Assembly: GCF_003086295.3 (NCBI RefSeq)
Contig: NC_092044.1
Coordinates: 67,833,213-67,897,212 of the forward strand
Origin: Arachis hypogaea
Taxonomy: Eukaryota > Streptophyta > Magnoliopsida > Fabales > Fabaceae
Direction of reading: 5' to 3'
DNA: 64,000 nucleotides
Within the stretch, counting starts at the first letter, position 1. The number at the start of each line of letters is the position of its first letter. Below, in pieces: positions 45,648 through 55,393 of this stretch. The notes under the pieces are model-generated. The model ran no database searches, had not been told where the DNA came from, and was given only the letters and a program-made list of their open reading frames with translations. The position numbers and the translations under genes are program-made.

Positions 45648-46151
45648 CTGCCTTTGTTAAGGTGGTCGGGAAAGCTTTGCACCAAGTTGCGTCTGAGGCA
45701 TCGGTGAGATACATTCTGCTTCAGAAGTTGCTGAGATGATGGTTGGGATCTGATGTGCCATCATATAAAGTCATATCGGGAGGTTTGAAGTATTTTGGGA
45801 TTTTGGCCTTTATAATCTCTTTGGTGAATGGGTCTTAGTCCTTGCGGGAATTATCCTCGTGACTGGATCGAGTAATTTTAGTTTTGAGATCAGCTTCGAG
45901 CTTTTGGAGCTTGTCTTCTAATTCGCAGCGTCGCCTAACTGCCCTCCGTAGGTCTTTCTCGGCTTCCCGCTGATATTTGACCTCTTTTTTGAGTTGTTAT
46001 AGGCGATCCTGAAGTGCTTCCATTGGTCCCGTGCTTGGGAGTCCTTGTCTTTGTTAGGTTGAGAAGTATTGTCTAGTGCAACCTCTGCATTCTTATATGG
46101 TGTTCTGTTCTCTACATCGAAGTTGTGATCATTGTCCAGGTTGTTCGCCAT
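45648..46151 (-). pseudogene. gag of element K, N-terminal part
   Basis: ATG at 46151 (MANNLDNDHNFDVENRTPYK), a polar N terminus with NNSKKRSN, broken frame from about 45918, then capsid codons reading YLTDASDATWCKAFPTTLTK near 45714-45655. It is interrupted at 45648 by element E and continues at 37862. The corresponding intact order is visible at 62703-62320. Confidence 0.75.
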
Positions 46152-46173
46152 GATAGTGGGATAACTTTCAGGT

Positions 46174-46190
46174 CCCCGGCAATGGCGCCA
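46174..46190 (-). promoter_or_regulatory. Primer-binding site, tRNA-Asp (element K)
   Basis: TGGCGCCATTGCCGGGG on the minus strand, one base from the LTR end; one mismatch to the tRNA-Asp 3' end. Confidence 0.85.
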
Positions 46191-46191
46191 A

Positions 46192-46732
46192 TGTTCCGAG
46201 GGTTACCTGAAAGTGTAGGTCGATCTCGAATGAGATCTTCTGTACTGGTCGGAGCTGTTGTGTCCGACTTAATGATGGTGGCTGGAGCCGCCGTGTCCGA
46301 CTTATTGGACTTGGTGGTGGTGCTGATCCTTTTGTCACCGGAGGGTGGGGGTACCTGCAAGGGACTCCGGTGCTTATGTTAGGAAAGGTATTAAGCAGAT
46401 TTTTAGTAGAATCAGAGTATGAGTTATACCTGGGTGCTCCAGTGTATTTATAATTGTGTAGAATGATCTTTCTTTAGGATAAGATAGTTATCTTATCTTA
46501 TCTTGGAGTGAAGTTATCTTATCTTTAAGGAACCGCCCTTATCTTTCTAGGCTTTAGGCTGCCTTTAGATTTGGGTCGTGTTCTTCTGTTTGGGCCTTCT
46601 TGGGCCTCTGTAGTGGTTTGGCCGACCTCTTTTATAAAGAAGTCGGGTGATCCTGATCTGAACAGGTCGATCGACTTTGTCTTTGGTTCTTTGGTCATCC
46701 CAGGTCGTACATCTCGACCTAGGGTATAAACA
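46192..46732 (-). repeat. 5' LTR of element K
   Basis: 541 bp, TGTTCCGAGG to GGTATAAACA on the plus strand; TATAAATA at 46445-46452 (minus strand). Confidence 0.95.
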
Positions 46733-46737
46733 GAAAC

Positions 46738-46975
46738 CTTAACTATTTTATCCATATGTTTCACAACCCGTTTACTTCTTGCTTTATTAATTCCCTGAAT
46801 TTACTGTTTAATGCAATTGAATTTACAAAACACCATTTTCTGTTTGTCTAACTAAATAAATCACACAATCATTGTTGCTTAGTCCATCAATCCTTGTGGC
46901 ATTAACCCTCATTCACTTGAGGTACTACTTGGTACGACCCGGTGTACTTGCCGGTTAGTTTGTGGGTTAAGATTT
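46738..46975 (+). repeat. 3' LTR of element C, right part
   Basis: Continues from 36851 after element K. It carries the module CCTCATTCACTTGAGG and CCGGTGTACTTGCCGG (46918-46963). The end is degenerate (GTGGGTTAAGATTTG), so the boundary is approximate. Confidence 0.75.
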
Positions 46976-47810
46976 GAGCCTTGAATTACTCAAGAATGAA
47001 ACATGAAGTTTGATGAACAATGAAATTTCTCTCTTTTTCTCTCTTTAACTTCGATGATGATAATAATAAAATGAGATAAGGATATGTGAGAGCGAGAGAG
47101 GGAGAGAAGAAAGCTTTGGATAAAAAATATCTCTTAAGAAGTAGTTATCAAAAGTGGTAACTATTTGAACAAATATTTTTATTTTATTTAATCAATTGGT
47201 TCATATACGATTGTTTCTAACATTGATATGATAAATTATCTCAATTTAAAATATTTTGTTTAGTAAAATTTATTATAGTAAAGAGTTCTAATAAAAATTC
47301 ATACCAGTTTAATTTAGACCAGTAAATATGTAGTCCAAAATAGCAAGGTTCTAAAAACTAGATCGATCATTCAACTGCTCTAGTTACTGGTTTATTGGTC
47401 CAACCGGTTCAACTGTAATTCAACCGAAATAATCGTTTTATAATAAAATAATAAATAAAAGATGATAAACACACTAAAACAAGTTAAAGTCTAATATAAA
47501 CTTTAAATTATCATCCCAATTTAAAATATTACATCAACCAAAATCTTAAATCTTGTCAAAGTACAAATTCGAAAATTAAATAACCTTTGATCTCATTAAT
47601 TAACAATAATACAATACTCATTATATTATTAAGACAGTTACAATTTATGTACAATTTAAACAAAATTGTTAGCACAAAAAATAATAAAGATTAATAAGGA
47701 CAAACAAAAGACTGATTATAATGAACAAGTAATAGTTTCAAGTTCATAAAAATTGAATGATTTATAAAATATGAATAATCTATGCATGCACGCTTGCACA
47801 CACGAACGCA

Positions 47811-47874
<64 letters not shown>

Positions 47875-48690
47875 GACTCTAGACATATATATTCAAGACT
47901 CATCCCAAAACTCCTTTTTAACAAAACTAATTTCAACTAATATACCAGATATATATTTCCTATAACTAATTATAACAGAACTTAATTTCACTAAGTGATC
48001 TCACTATCTTTTGTACCCTTTACTAAAATAACAAATTAACCAACTTAGTTAATACAAAATTTATTAAGTATGGCAAAGCTAAGTTCTCAAAGAAAAATAT
48101 TAATTGAATACAGAAACACAACACAACAGAGAACAAAATACACACAACTGTAGTGAATGAGACACAAAAGAGTACAGTACATCACAATAGCAGTGAGCAA
48201 AGCTAATCAATAATCAATTAAACATTCAATAATCAGTCAATCATTCAATAATAAATATAAATTTTGAACAAAAAATAAAAACAAAAAGAAGAACAATCAC
48301 TAGTAGTGAGCAAAGAAGCCATTACCTTCTTCGATCTGAGCAACCTGGGCAGAGTATGAGGGAAAGTGGTTGAGAGCGACTCACAAAAGTGACCAGGCGA
48401 TGAGCACGACGAAAGATGGTAGAAACGCGGCTGAGCAGAGGTAGCCTGGATGACGAACGTAGAGAACGAAAAAGAAGTTGTGATTGGTGAATGAGGAAGG
48501 AGTAAGAGGCTTGGAGCACGATGACGACAACCAGACGAGGTTGGAAGCTCTTGAGCATGATAGACAGTAGCGGAAGCTACTGTAAGCTAGGATTTCTTTT
48601 TAGAGAAGAGAGCTTCATTTGAGAGAGTGAGAATTGAGAGGAATTCGAGTGGACAGAGGTTAGAGAGCTCAAGAATGACGATGGTGCGAC
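46976..48690. other. Unassigned AT-rich sequence
   Basis: No supported gene. It contains a GAGAGAGGGAGAGAAG patch (47090-47115), CCGGTTCAACTGTAATTCAACC (47404-47425, a motif type common in plant repeats; given here as position), a TA microsatellite (47814-47871) and, on the minus strand, an open stretch of 78 codons (48558-48322) that ends at a GT, which could be a first exon. I cannot identify it. Confidence 0.4.
47814..47871. repeat. (TA)n microsatellite
   Basis: About 58 bp of alternating AT after CACGCATATA. Confidence 0.95.
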
Positions 48691-48910
48691 TGCTACTAGA
48701 AAATAATATATTACAGACAAATGTTTTAGACGAAATTTTTCTTTAGAAAATACCGACAAACTTTCTGTTGGTAAAAAATTAAAATTTTTTTAAAATATTT
48801 TTGACAAATTATAAAATCTGTCGGTAATTCTGACTGTAAAATTAAAATTTTAATTTCAAATTTATTATAGACAGAATTTCTATCTGTAACAATTATTAAA
48901 TCTGTCCCAA
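48691..48910 (+). repeat. CACTA-like terminal and subterminal repeats
   Basis: TGCTACTAGAAAA at 48691-48703, then TACCGACAAACTTTCTGTTG (48751-48770), AAATCTGTCGGTAATTCTG, GACAGAATTTCTATCTGTAA and TAAATCTGTCCC. These recurrent GACARA...TYTGTC dyads are typical of CACTA subterminal regions. The first two terminal bases differ from CA. Confidence 0.55.
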
Positions 48911-48959
48911 ATTTTAATTGCCCTAATTTAAACACAATTTTCAGAATCATTCATACGAG

Positions 48960-49260
48960 CTTCTAATTTGGCCCTCCATTCACTCTCTCCATTGCACAAG
49001 CTTCTCCCACCGCAGCCGCCGCCGCTCACATCGCTCGACTCTCTTCGTCACCCCTTGCATCGCACGAACTCTCTCTGACACTCCTTGTGTGACATGAGCT
49101 CTCTCCGCCACTGCCTTGTCACGTTTGCTCCCTTCATTACCATCATCACAGAGCTCTCTCCATCACCGCTCTCGTCGCCATCGACGCACGAGCTTTCTCC
49201 GCCGCTGCTCTCGCTATGTCTGCTCTCTTCGTGAATTTCAGGTATACTCTGATTTTTCCA
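48960..49260 (+). other. CT-rich leader-like segment with possible splice donor
   Basis: Pyrimidine-rich, with repeated CTCTCTCC and GCCGCCGCCGC; it resembles a 5' untranslated leader. It ends TTCGTGAATTTCAG followed by GTATACTCTG, a possible donor. No identifiable protein. Confidence 0.35.
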
Positions 49261-49427
49261 TTCTGTTATGTAAGGTTCAATTTTCTATGCTAATTTTAGG
49301 TTTATCCTACTTTGCTTCATTAACCCTCTAAGGGCTCTGTCAACGATGGTATGTATTAGTGTATGTGGATGAATCTCAAATTCCATTTTTATGTGAATTT
49401 ATTTTCATATGCTGAGATTGTATTCAG

Positions 49428-49515
49428 ATGCTGTACTTGCAAGAGTTGTAACAGAAAAAAGGATGTCAATGATCAAAGCCCGAGAAGAAAGTGAGAAATC
49501 AAGAGCAGAGAACAA
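49428..49515 (+). pseudogene. Remorin exon fragment
   Basis: After a TATTCAG acceptor the exon reads DAVLARVVTEKRMSMIKARE followed by ESEKSRAENK and a GTAAGA donor. This matches the start of the remorin C-terminal domain, in which the family has an EKR(L/V)SLIKAWEESEK-type helix; Arg replaces the usual Trp. Remorins are plasma-membrane nanodomain proteins. Neighbouring remorin exons are absent within 400 bp, so only one exon was captured. Confidence 0.65.
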
Positions 49516-49952
49516 GTAAGACCTAAAGCTATGTCATTCATCATATTAACTAAAAGCTATTTATTGCTGATTTGGACCAATTTGTTCTGATTTGGTTTTG
49601 TTCTGATTTGGTTTTAATTTTTGGTTTCATTTGTTCTAATTTTGTTCTTGCTTCTTTTCTAATTTCTTGTTCTGTTTCTGGTTCTAATTTTGGTTCTCTT
49701 TGGTTCTAATTTCTACAGCAACAGCAAGAGTAGGCACTACCAATAAATAAGGGAGATGTTTTTAATTTATCTTAAATAAATTTGTTAATATTCTGAGTTT
49801 TTACAAGCAAAAATAATTATTTATTTATTTACTTTGGTATACACTAATTTCTTACATTTAATATATGATTTCACGAATCTCCTATGCCATAATTTAGGGC
49901 ATTAATATATAATATAATAGCTAGTGCATATAAGATTGCTTAATATACACAG

Positions 49953-50044
49953 TGAGAGAAAACTTTGAGTTCATAGACAAACTTGGTGTTGATTTTTGGT
50001 GCTTCCATGATAGGGATATAGCCCTTGATGGACAAACTTTGGAG
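49953..50044 (+). pseudogene. Xylose isomerase exon fragment 1
   Basis: Reads (M)[20 protein letters not shown] and [10 protein letters not shown], then a GT donor. The [10 protein letters not shown] segment of xylose isomerase holds the catalytic His and Asp; here Pro is Leu. The enzyme interconverts xylose and xylulose. It is spliced in register with the next fragment. Confidence 0.8.
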
Positions 50045-50138
50045 GTGATCACTCAATCTTTTAAATTTTTCATAGTTTGTCATTGATTAATTAATAATGC
50101 TCTGCTACTGATTATTGCACCTGTTGAGTTTATCATAG

Positions 50139-50196
50139 GACACTAATGAAAATTTGGATGAAGTGATGGCTCTTGCTAAAGACCTTCGTCAAAGAT
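50139..50196 (+). pseudogene. Xylose isomerase exon fragment 2
   Basis: After a CATAG acceptor: DTNENLDEVMALAKDLRQR then a stop. It directly follows fragment 1 in xylose isomerase (…TLEETNANLDE… in the family), so the native intron (50045-50138) was captured with it: this is genomic, not reverse-transcribed, DNA. Confidence 0.8.
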
Positions 50197-50300
50197 AATA
50201 GTGGAAAATGTGAGTCTTAAAAGTTAAAACTGAATAATTATTTCATCTATGATCATTGTGCACAAACTGACATGTGTTATTGTGATGTCTTTTGTTGTAG

Positions 50301-50461
50301 CTTACAAGAAACACTACCCTCCATACTTAAATGATGATATATGGCGTTTGGAGAAAATTGCAAAGGATGGAAAAATCCACAAGCAGCTCTCTTCCCATGG
50401 AATTCACACTGTTAAGGATCTCCTGCAGCTATACACTACCAAACCATCTTCATTATATGTG
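50301..50461 (+). pseudogene. CBP60 (calmodulin-binding protein 60) exon fragment
   Basis: Between a TTGTAG acceptor and a GGTAATA donor the exon reads [20 protein letters not shown] and continues [20 protein letters not shown]. That is the central conserved region of plant CBP60 proteins, which bind DNA and calmodulin in immune signalling. The exon is open throughout. A following exon-like stretch (50538-50595) may be a further piece but I cannot place it. Confidence 0.75.
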
Positions 50462-50884
50462 GTAATAAATCTTGTTTCTTTTTATTTTCTTATGATTATT
50501 GAATGTCATAAAATACTAAAGAATTTTTCATTAAAGTGCAGAAGTGTGGCAACATTCCAATTAAGTCATGGACAACAATTACTGCATGTTTAAGTCATGA
50601 AACAGTATCTATGCACAGATACAAACTATGAAATAGTGTATACTAATCCGAATAGTTCCAATTTAATCCTTTTCTCCAAATAATTTAGGCGAAGAGAAAG
50701 GACATGTGTTCAAGACTTGTTCATAGCTTACATTGTTGGACACAATGGCTCGTGGATTCAAGAATGCCATAATTGAGGTACCATTGCTTGCACCTAGTTA
50801 AGAAATTTAGATCTAGGGACTCCATGTTAAAACTTCACTCATAAATCATACTAATTTTTTCTTTTTAATTTCCATTATATTATA

Positions 50885-50985
50885 CTAGACCAAAGGATGG
50901 TTTCCTTACTCAACTTGTTAAAAAGCGATACCAGATTTTTGACACTAACCTAGATGCTCAGATAGAGATTCAAATTTTTATTTTA
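50885..50985 (+). other. Exon-like segment, unidentified
   Basis: One frame reads PKDGFLTQLVKKRYQIFDTN and continues LDAQIEI without a stop. It could be a sixth captured fragment. I do not recognise the family. Confidence 0.3.
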
Positions 50986-51382
50986 CTTTTTGTTGGTTCA
51001 TTTTTTTTTTCAATTTGGTGAAGAAAAATATAAATTGATTTGATAAGCTTCAACCTGTGATAAAGGGCCTTGAGTTTCCAATTTTCAGGTTAGTGTTAAG
51101 CATCATAGTCAGCCCTTAACATGATTTTGATATCTGCAGGAAAGAGCAACTCAACTGGTATTGTCATTGTAGTGATTTAATACTTGATTAACTACAAATA
51201 TGCCATCAATGGTCATGTTTGAATCTAACCATTATTTTCTATACGTTAATACTAGGGAAGTTACTTGTATATTATATATGCATATTGTGATAATAAAGAA
51301 CAAATTATGAGGTTGGCCACTTCTTAAGTTTGGATAATAAGTCAACTGCTAACCCATTTTTGGTTTAATCTCCATGCTACAG

Positions 51383-51481
51383 GATTGCCTTCTTTGTCCC
51401 ACAGGGTTTGCTGCCAATATTGCCTTGATGACAACAATAGTTAGTATTGATTCTCTCTTAGCTGGAAAAAATGTGACTACC
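51383..51481 (+). pseudogene. KAPA synthase (BIOF) exon fragment, left of solo LTR
   Basis: After a CTACAG acceptor: DCLLCPTGFAANIALMTTIV then SIDSLLAGKNVTT. This matches plant 8-amino-7-oxononanoate synthase, the PLP enzyme that joins pimeloyl-CoA and alanine in biotin synthesis. The exon is cut by an LTR insertion after 51481 and continues at 52838. Confidence 0.75.
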
Positions 51482-52837
51482 TGATGCGTGAGCATCTTTC
51501 CTACCTTTTCCTAGAGAATTTGCATTTAATTTGTTGAGTTCAATCAAGAATTAATTATCTTTTAGCCACTATGGATGCTACTTTGAGTCTCGTGCAATTC
51601 TGTTTATTTTAGGTAGCATTCGGATGGATTTGATGGAGTTTCTGCAGAAAAAGAGAAGAAGGCGAATGATGCTGTCAACCCTGACCTCTCTGCACTCAAA
51701 CCTAAATAACTCAAGATACAGAGATCCAATTGATGTGATTCTAGTGGCTGTGGAAAGCTAACTTCCAGAGCTTTCCAATGATATATAATAGTCCATACTT
51801 CTCTTTCATCAATTCGGCCAAGGCTGCGCCTAACTTGATATTTCTCAAGTTAGGCGTGGATTATTAAGGAATCAAGTGGTCCCAACTCTCCAAGAAGCAA
51901 GCACGCAATCTCCTATTAATTCTGATTTAAACTTTATCTTATTTAAAAATAGAAAAGATATTATTTAGTTTTAGGAAATATATTTTACATTAATTAGGAT
52001 TAGATATAAAAGGAAAAACAGAATATCTTCTCTTCTCTTACCTCATTCCGCAATTTACAGTTTACTATAATCCTTATTTTCTCTCTGAACCATGAGCAAC
52101 TAAACCTCTACTGTTAAAGTTAGGAGCTCTGTCTATTTTATGGATTGATATTATTATTTTTCTATTTTAATTCATGTATTGATTTATATTTCAAGAATTT
52201 TTTTCGTTCTTTATCTTATGAATTTGGGTGGAACGGAAGTATGACCCTTGTTCTAATTAAGTTCTTGTATAACATAGAAAAGCTCTTTACTTAAACAACA
52301 GCTTGAAAAAATATTCTCCAAAATTTCTAATTATCTGGACTTAATGGGATACGTGACATATAATCCTTTTATATTTGGGTAATTAGGATTTTTGTGGCAT
52401 ATAAACTAGAACTGAACTTCACCCTCTAATTGGAATTAAGTCACCAAGGAATTGGCGATTGATGAATTTTAGAGGAGACTAAAAAGGTCTAAGAAATTAG
52501 GGTTTAGTCTCTTATAGTTTGCCATGAATTAAATCTTGCATGATTAAAATAGTTAGTAAGAAAAGTCAATCCAGAAAATAGATAACTCTAAAACCTTAAC
52601 TGTTTTCTCCATATATTTCACAACCAATTTACTGCTTGTTTTCTGGTTTTTTGAATTTACTGTTTAATGCTTTTGAACACTCAAACACTCTTTTTTGTTT
52701 ATCTAACTAAGTAAATTAATCAACCATTGTTGCTTAGTCAATCAATCCTCGTGGGATCAACCCTCACTCACCTGATGTATTACTTGGTACGACCCGGTGC
52801 ACTTGCTGGTTAGTTTGTGGTTATAAATTCTGCACCA
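51482..52837 (+). mobile_element. Solo LTR of the element C family
   Basis: 1356 bp, TGATGCGTGAGCATC to AAATTCTGCACCA, matching the 3' LTR of element C. The target duplication is CTACC (51477-51481) / CTGCC (52838-52842) with one difference, and it interrupts a BIOF exon. Features: TATAAAAG at 52005-52012, a perfect 12-bp hairpin (51827-51838 / 51845-51856, 6-nt loop), and the module at 52741-52813. Confidence 0.9.
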
Positions 52838-52985
52838 CTGCCGAGGATGAAAAGACTTTTGTCTTTTCTGATGCACTAAACCATGCATCAACAATTGATG
52901 GCCTTCATCTTGCTAAGCGGCAAAAAAGTGTAAAGGTGTTCATATATAGGCATTGTGATATGTCCCACCTCAATATGCTCTTGGA
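52838..52985 (+). pseudogene. KAPA synthase (BIOF) exon fragment, right of solo LTR
   Basis: Reads AEDEKTFVFSDALNHASTID then GLHLAKRQKSVKVFIYRHCD and MSHLNMLL. The FSDALNHAS(I)IDG and VYRHCDM segments are hallmarks of the alpha-oxoamine synthase family, BIOF branch. It continues the exon at 51383-51481; the duplication accounts for the overlapping residues. Confidence 0.8.
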
Positions 52986-53105
52986 TGTTTTACTTTTCTT
53001 GTAGTTTACATAGTCTTAAGTGGATTCTCTTTTTCCCTCCAGGTGTAGGTTATCAATATCTTGACTTTGTTATGACTTTTATGATTTTAACAGAACACAT
53101 TTTAG

Positions 53106-53135
53106 AATGAGAAGAAAGGTTGTTATAACTGACAA
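53106..53135 (+). pseudogene. KAPA synthase (BIOF) next exon piece
   Basis: After TTTAG: MRRKVVITD, which follows the previous exon in BIOF proteins (…KMRRKVVVTDS). Only about ten codons are left before the similarity stops. Confidence 0.55.
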
Positions 53136-53422
53136 GTTTGTCATTTTACTCTATTATTTGCAAAAGGGAACTGTAGAAATACATGGTCATGGTTTATAAT
53201 TGTTGTTGTTTATACATAAATATTTCTTTCTTATAGCCTAAAAATATTTGTTACTGATGTTCATATACCTTCTTAAACAAGGACGGTAAATAGATGAAGT
53301 TAGGGGATTTAATTGTATACCCTTGTGATCCAAATTTGTTTGAGATTGAATGGGCTGAACTATCTATGGTTGAATTCAAAATATTTAAAACTAAATATTT
53401 TGAAAGTGACGGTTACTTTTAG

Positions 53423-53544
53423 TGCTATGGTACAGTTAGCAATGGCCTAGGATCCTGAAGGGGCTTTCTTTAAAAGGTTGGAAGGTCTTTAACCTTGTGA
53501 AGTCTCGGAACTAAATCCTGGCACTCATATATTTGCTGTTTATG
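53423..53544 (+). pseudogene. ARG1/DnaJ15-type exon fragment 1
   Basis: Reads LAMA, stop, DPEGAFFKRLEGL, stop, PCEVSELNPGTHIFAVYG, then a GT. It matches the middle of ARG1 (ALTERED RESPONSE TO GRAVITY 1), a J-domain protein of the gravity-signalling pathway. Two in-frame stops (TAG, TAA) sit where Gln is expected. The J domain itself is not present. Confidence 0.7.
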
Positions 53545-53644
53545 GTCTGAATAATTTATTTTTGCTTTATCATTCTTTGCTTTCTAGGGCTATTTTTTGT
53601 TGCACAAAAATATATTAATACTAATTCAACTTTTTATCATTTAG

Positions 53645-53798
53645 GAAATGACTTTTTTAAGACTGCTAGCTATACAATTGATGCAGTATGTGCAAAATCA
53701 TATGAAGATGCCACCCAAAAACTTAAAGACATCGAGGCTCAGATTTTAAGAAAGAGGAATGAGCTACGCCAATTTGAAGCAGAATATAGAAAGATTAC
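53645..53798 (+). pseudogene. ARG1/DnaJ15-type exon fragment 2
   Basis: After a TTTAG acceptor: NDFFKTASYTIDAVCAKSYE, then DATQKLKDIEAQILRKRNEL and RQFEAEYRK, all open. It is the next part of ARG1 (coiled-coil region) and in register with fragment 1. Similarity stops at 53798, which marks the right-hand breakpoint. Confidence 0.8.
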
Positions 53799-54150
53799 TA
53801 TTTGATTTACTCAATCTTGTTCTCTTAACTTGGTGCTTCTTCCTTATACACTTGCTCTTCCCTAAGTGCATTGAGCCTATTTCGCTTTTCACTCACTATT
53901 CTTATGCTCATTATCCATGACTTGCTTCATTATTGTTGATGCTTGAGTTATCCTTCTCATGCCCTATTGCATGCTCCACTCACTCTTGCATCCCATGCTA
54001 AGTATTATGACCCATGTTGCTATTATTGCCTTGATCACATGTTGTAGTTGTCATGTCCTCAAGACACATTACACCTTTTTGGGCACTACTTCTTACTTGC
54101 ATGTCATTTTTCAAATGTTGGTCATTTAGGTTTAATGTTTCCCCTTTTTA

Positions 54151-55393
54151 GGATGGCCACCAAGAAAGGCAAGGAGAAGGCGTCGAAGACACCGGCCATG
54201 GAAGGGCACCCCAAAAGTCATCCTCCAAGGCGTACCCTACATTAAGAGCTAAACCCCTTTAAAAAAAGGGGAAGACAATTGATGACCAAGAGAAGGGCAA
54301 GCCGGCTAGGGATCCCAGAAGGTTTCCCAACTGCTTCTGTGATTTCATGTTCCCCACCATGGTTGAGAGGAACTATCATTCCGAATATCTACTCACCCCT
54401 CCGGATCACATTGCTCCATATGTGCTACCCTGCATTGAGTGGTAAGGATTGAAGTTTCTCATGCAAAGATCACAAGAAGTCAACCTCTCTTGTGTGGTTG
54501 AGTTTTACACCAACTACCACCTCCCTTCTCTTTAGTCAGTCTATGTGCGACGGAAGCAAGTCTCGGTGTCGGAAGAGGCTATTCAGCAAGTACTTAATAT
54601 TTTACCAGTACCAGAGGATATGGATGGTAACCAAAAGGTCTTGCACCAGCGTGATGACTTTGGGTTTGTTTTTGATTGGGATGCTATTCACCGGATTATT
54701 GCCGGACCGGAGTCCTTTTGGACCCGAGGGAGCCGTAGATCCCGGCCCAAGAGCATTGATGTGCGTCATCTCACGGTAGAGGCTAGAGCATGGACCCAGA
54801 TCTTAACTCACTCCGTGCTACCAAGCACCCATAAGTCATCCATCACAGTGGACCTCGCCTTCTTTGTTTGGTGCATACTTACGGAGAGGCCGGTCAACAT
54901 TCCTCTCCTCATTCGACAAGCGATGGGTCAAATCCATGCCAAGGGTAATCTACCATTATCCTCTTTGGTATCGGATTTGGTTGCCACTGCTGGTGTCCCT
55001 TGTGAGGCTATAGACATGAAAGCTACAATTCTGGCAAAGGGTGATCTCGTTCTAAGCGGGAAATATGTCCAGCCTCCCATGGACACCCCGTGCCTTGACA
55101 TAGCCCTCATTTCCACCATCTCTACCACTACATCCGCACCACTAAAGTCAACCCATCAATTGCTTGTAGATCTTCACAGGAAGACGGATCGATATGAACG
55201 GCGTAACCAACGTCGATTTGCTTATGTGAAGAAGGTTTTGAGCTCATTGACACCACCTATGGAGGAGCCGGAGATCTCCACATCCACTTCAAACTTAAGT
55301 GAAGATAGCATTCACAAGAAGGATAGTAGAAGTTCCAAACCTGATCGCCCTTTGCGCCTTACTAATAGCACGAAAGACAGTGCTAATTCTTAA
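54151..55393 (+). pseudogene. ORF2 of element G (plant transposon protein domain)
   Basis: ATG at 54151 (MATKKGKEKASKTPAMEGHP), then stops near 54243, 54442 and 54534. The open part from 54545 encodes YVRRKQVSVSEEAIQQVLNI and continues with ARAWTQILTHSVLPSTHKSS, the same block as VARGWLEFIQRSIIPTSNRS in element A, and a C-terminal Ser-rich tail ending NSTKDSANS. It is a distant homologue of ORF2 in A and B. Function unknown. Confidence 0.65.

Larger units (their letters stand above)
36852..46732 (-). mobile_element. Element K, gag-only LTR retrotransposon
   Basis: LTRs of 533 and 541 bp begin TGTTCCGAGG and end ATGAACA/ATAAACA on the plus strand; a tRNA-Asp PBS is at 46174-46190 and the duplication GAAAC is perfect. 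Without element E the interior is only about 1 kb and encodes gag with no protease or polymerase. Its gag closely matches the one at 62320-62730, so the gag-PR-RT fragment at 60113-62734 is its probable autonomous relative. Confidence 0.9.
14186..46975 (+). mobile_element. Element C, pol-less LTR retrotransposon (host of B and K)
   Basis: Plus-strand element with a partial 5' LTR (14186-14476), gag-pro (15058-17673), a non-coding part, an ORF2 relic (34534) and a 3' LTR (35665-36851 plus 46738-46975). It is opened by element B, a Helitron-like block and element K. Joining the flanks across B (CATAT) and across K (GAAAC) restores continuous sequence. The 5' LTR is cut by element D. No tRNA-Asp PBS is seen after the 5' LTR, so that part may be rearranged. 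Confidence 0.75.
48691..53800 (+). mobile_element. CACTA-like element carrying host gene fragments (tentative)
   Basis: The left end reads TGCTACTAGAAAA, near the CACTACTAGAAAA-type terminus of CACTA transposons. It is followed by 200 bp of subterminal GACAGA/CTGTCGGTAA-like motifs. Downstream, exons of at least five unrelated genes lie in the same orientation, most with splice-like borders. No transposase and no right terminus are seen; the right side ends at about 53800 against another retroelement. Soybean CACTA elements such as Tgm-Express1 are known to carry captured host gene fragments, which makes this the preferred reading; a Helitron is the alternative. Confidence 0.5.

Noticed and set aside
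47771..47965. Open frame with alternating Tyr-Ile
   Set aside because: It is the translation of a TA microsatellite.
48322..48558. Minus-strand 78-codon frame taken as a gene
   Set aside because: It could be a first exon (GT at its end), but no similarity is recognised and there is no supporting second exon; kept only as a note in the unassigned region.
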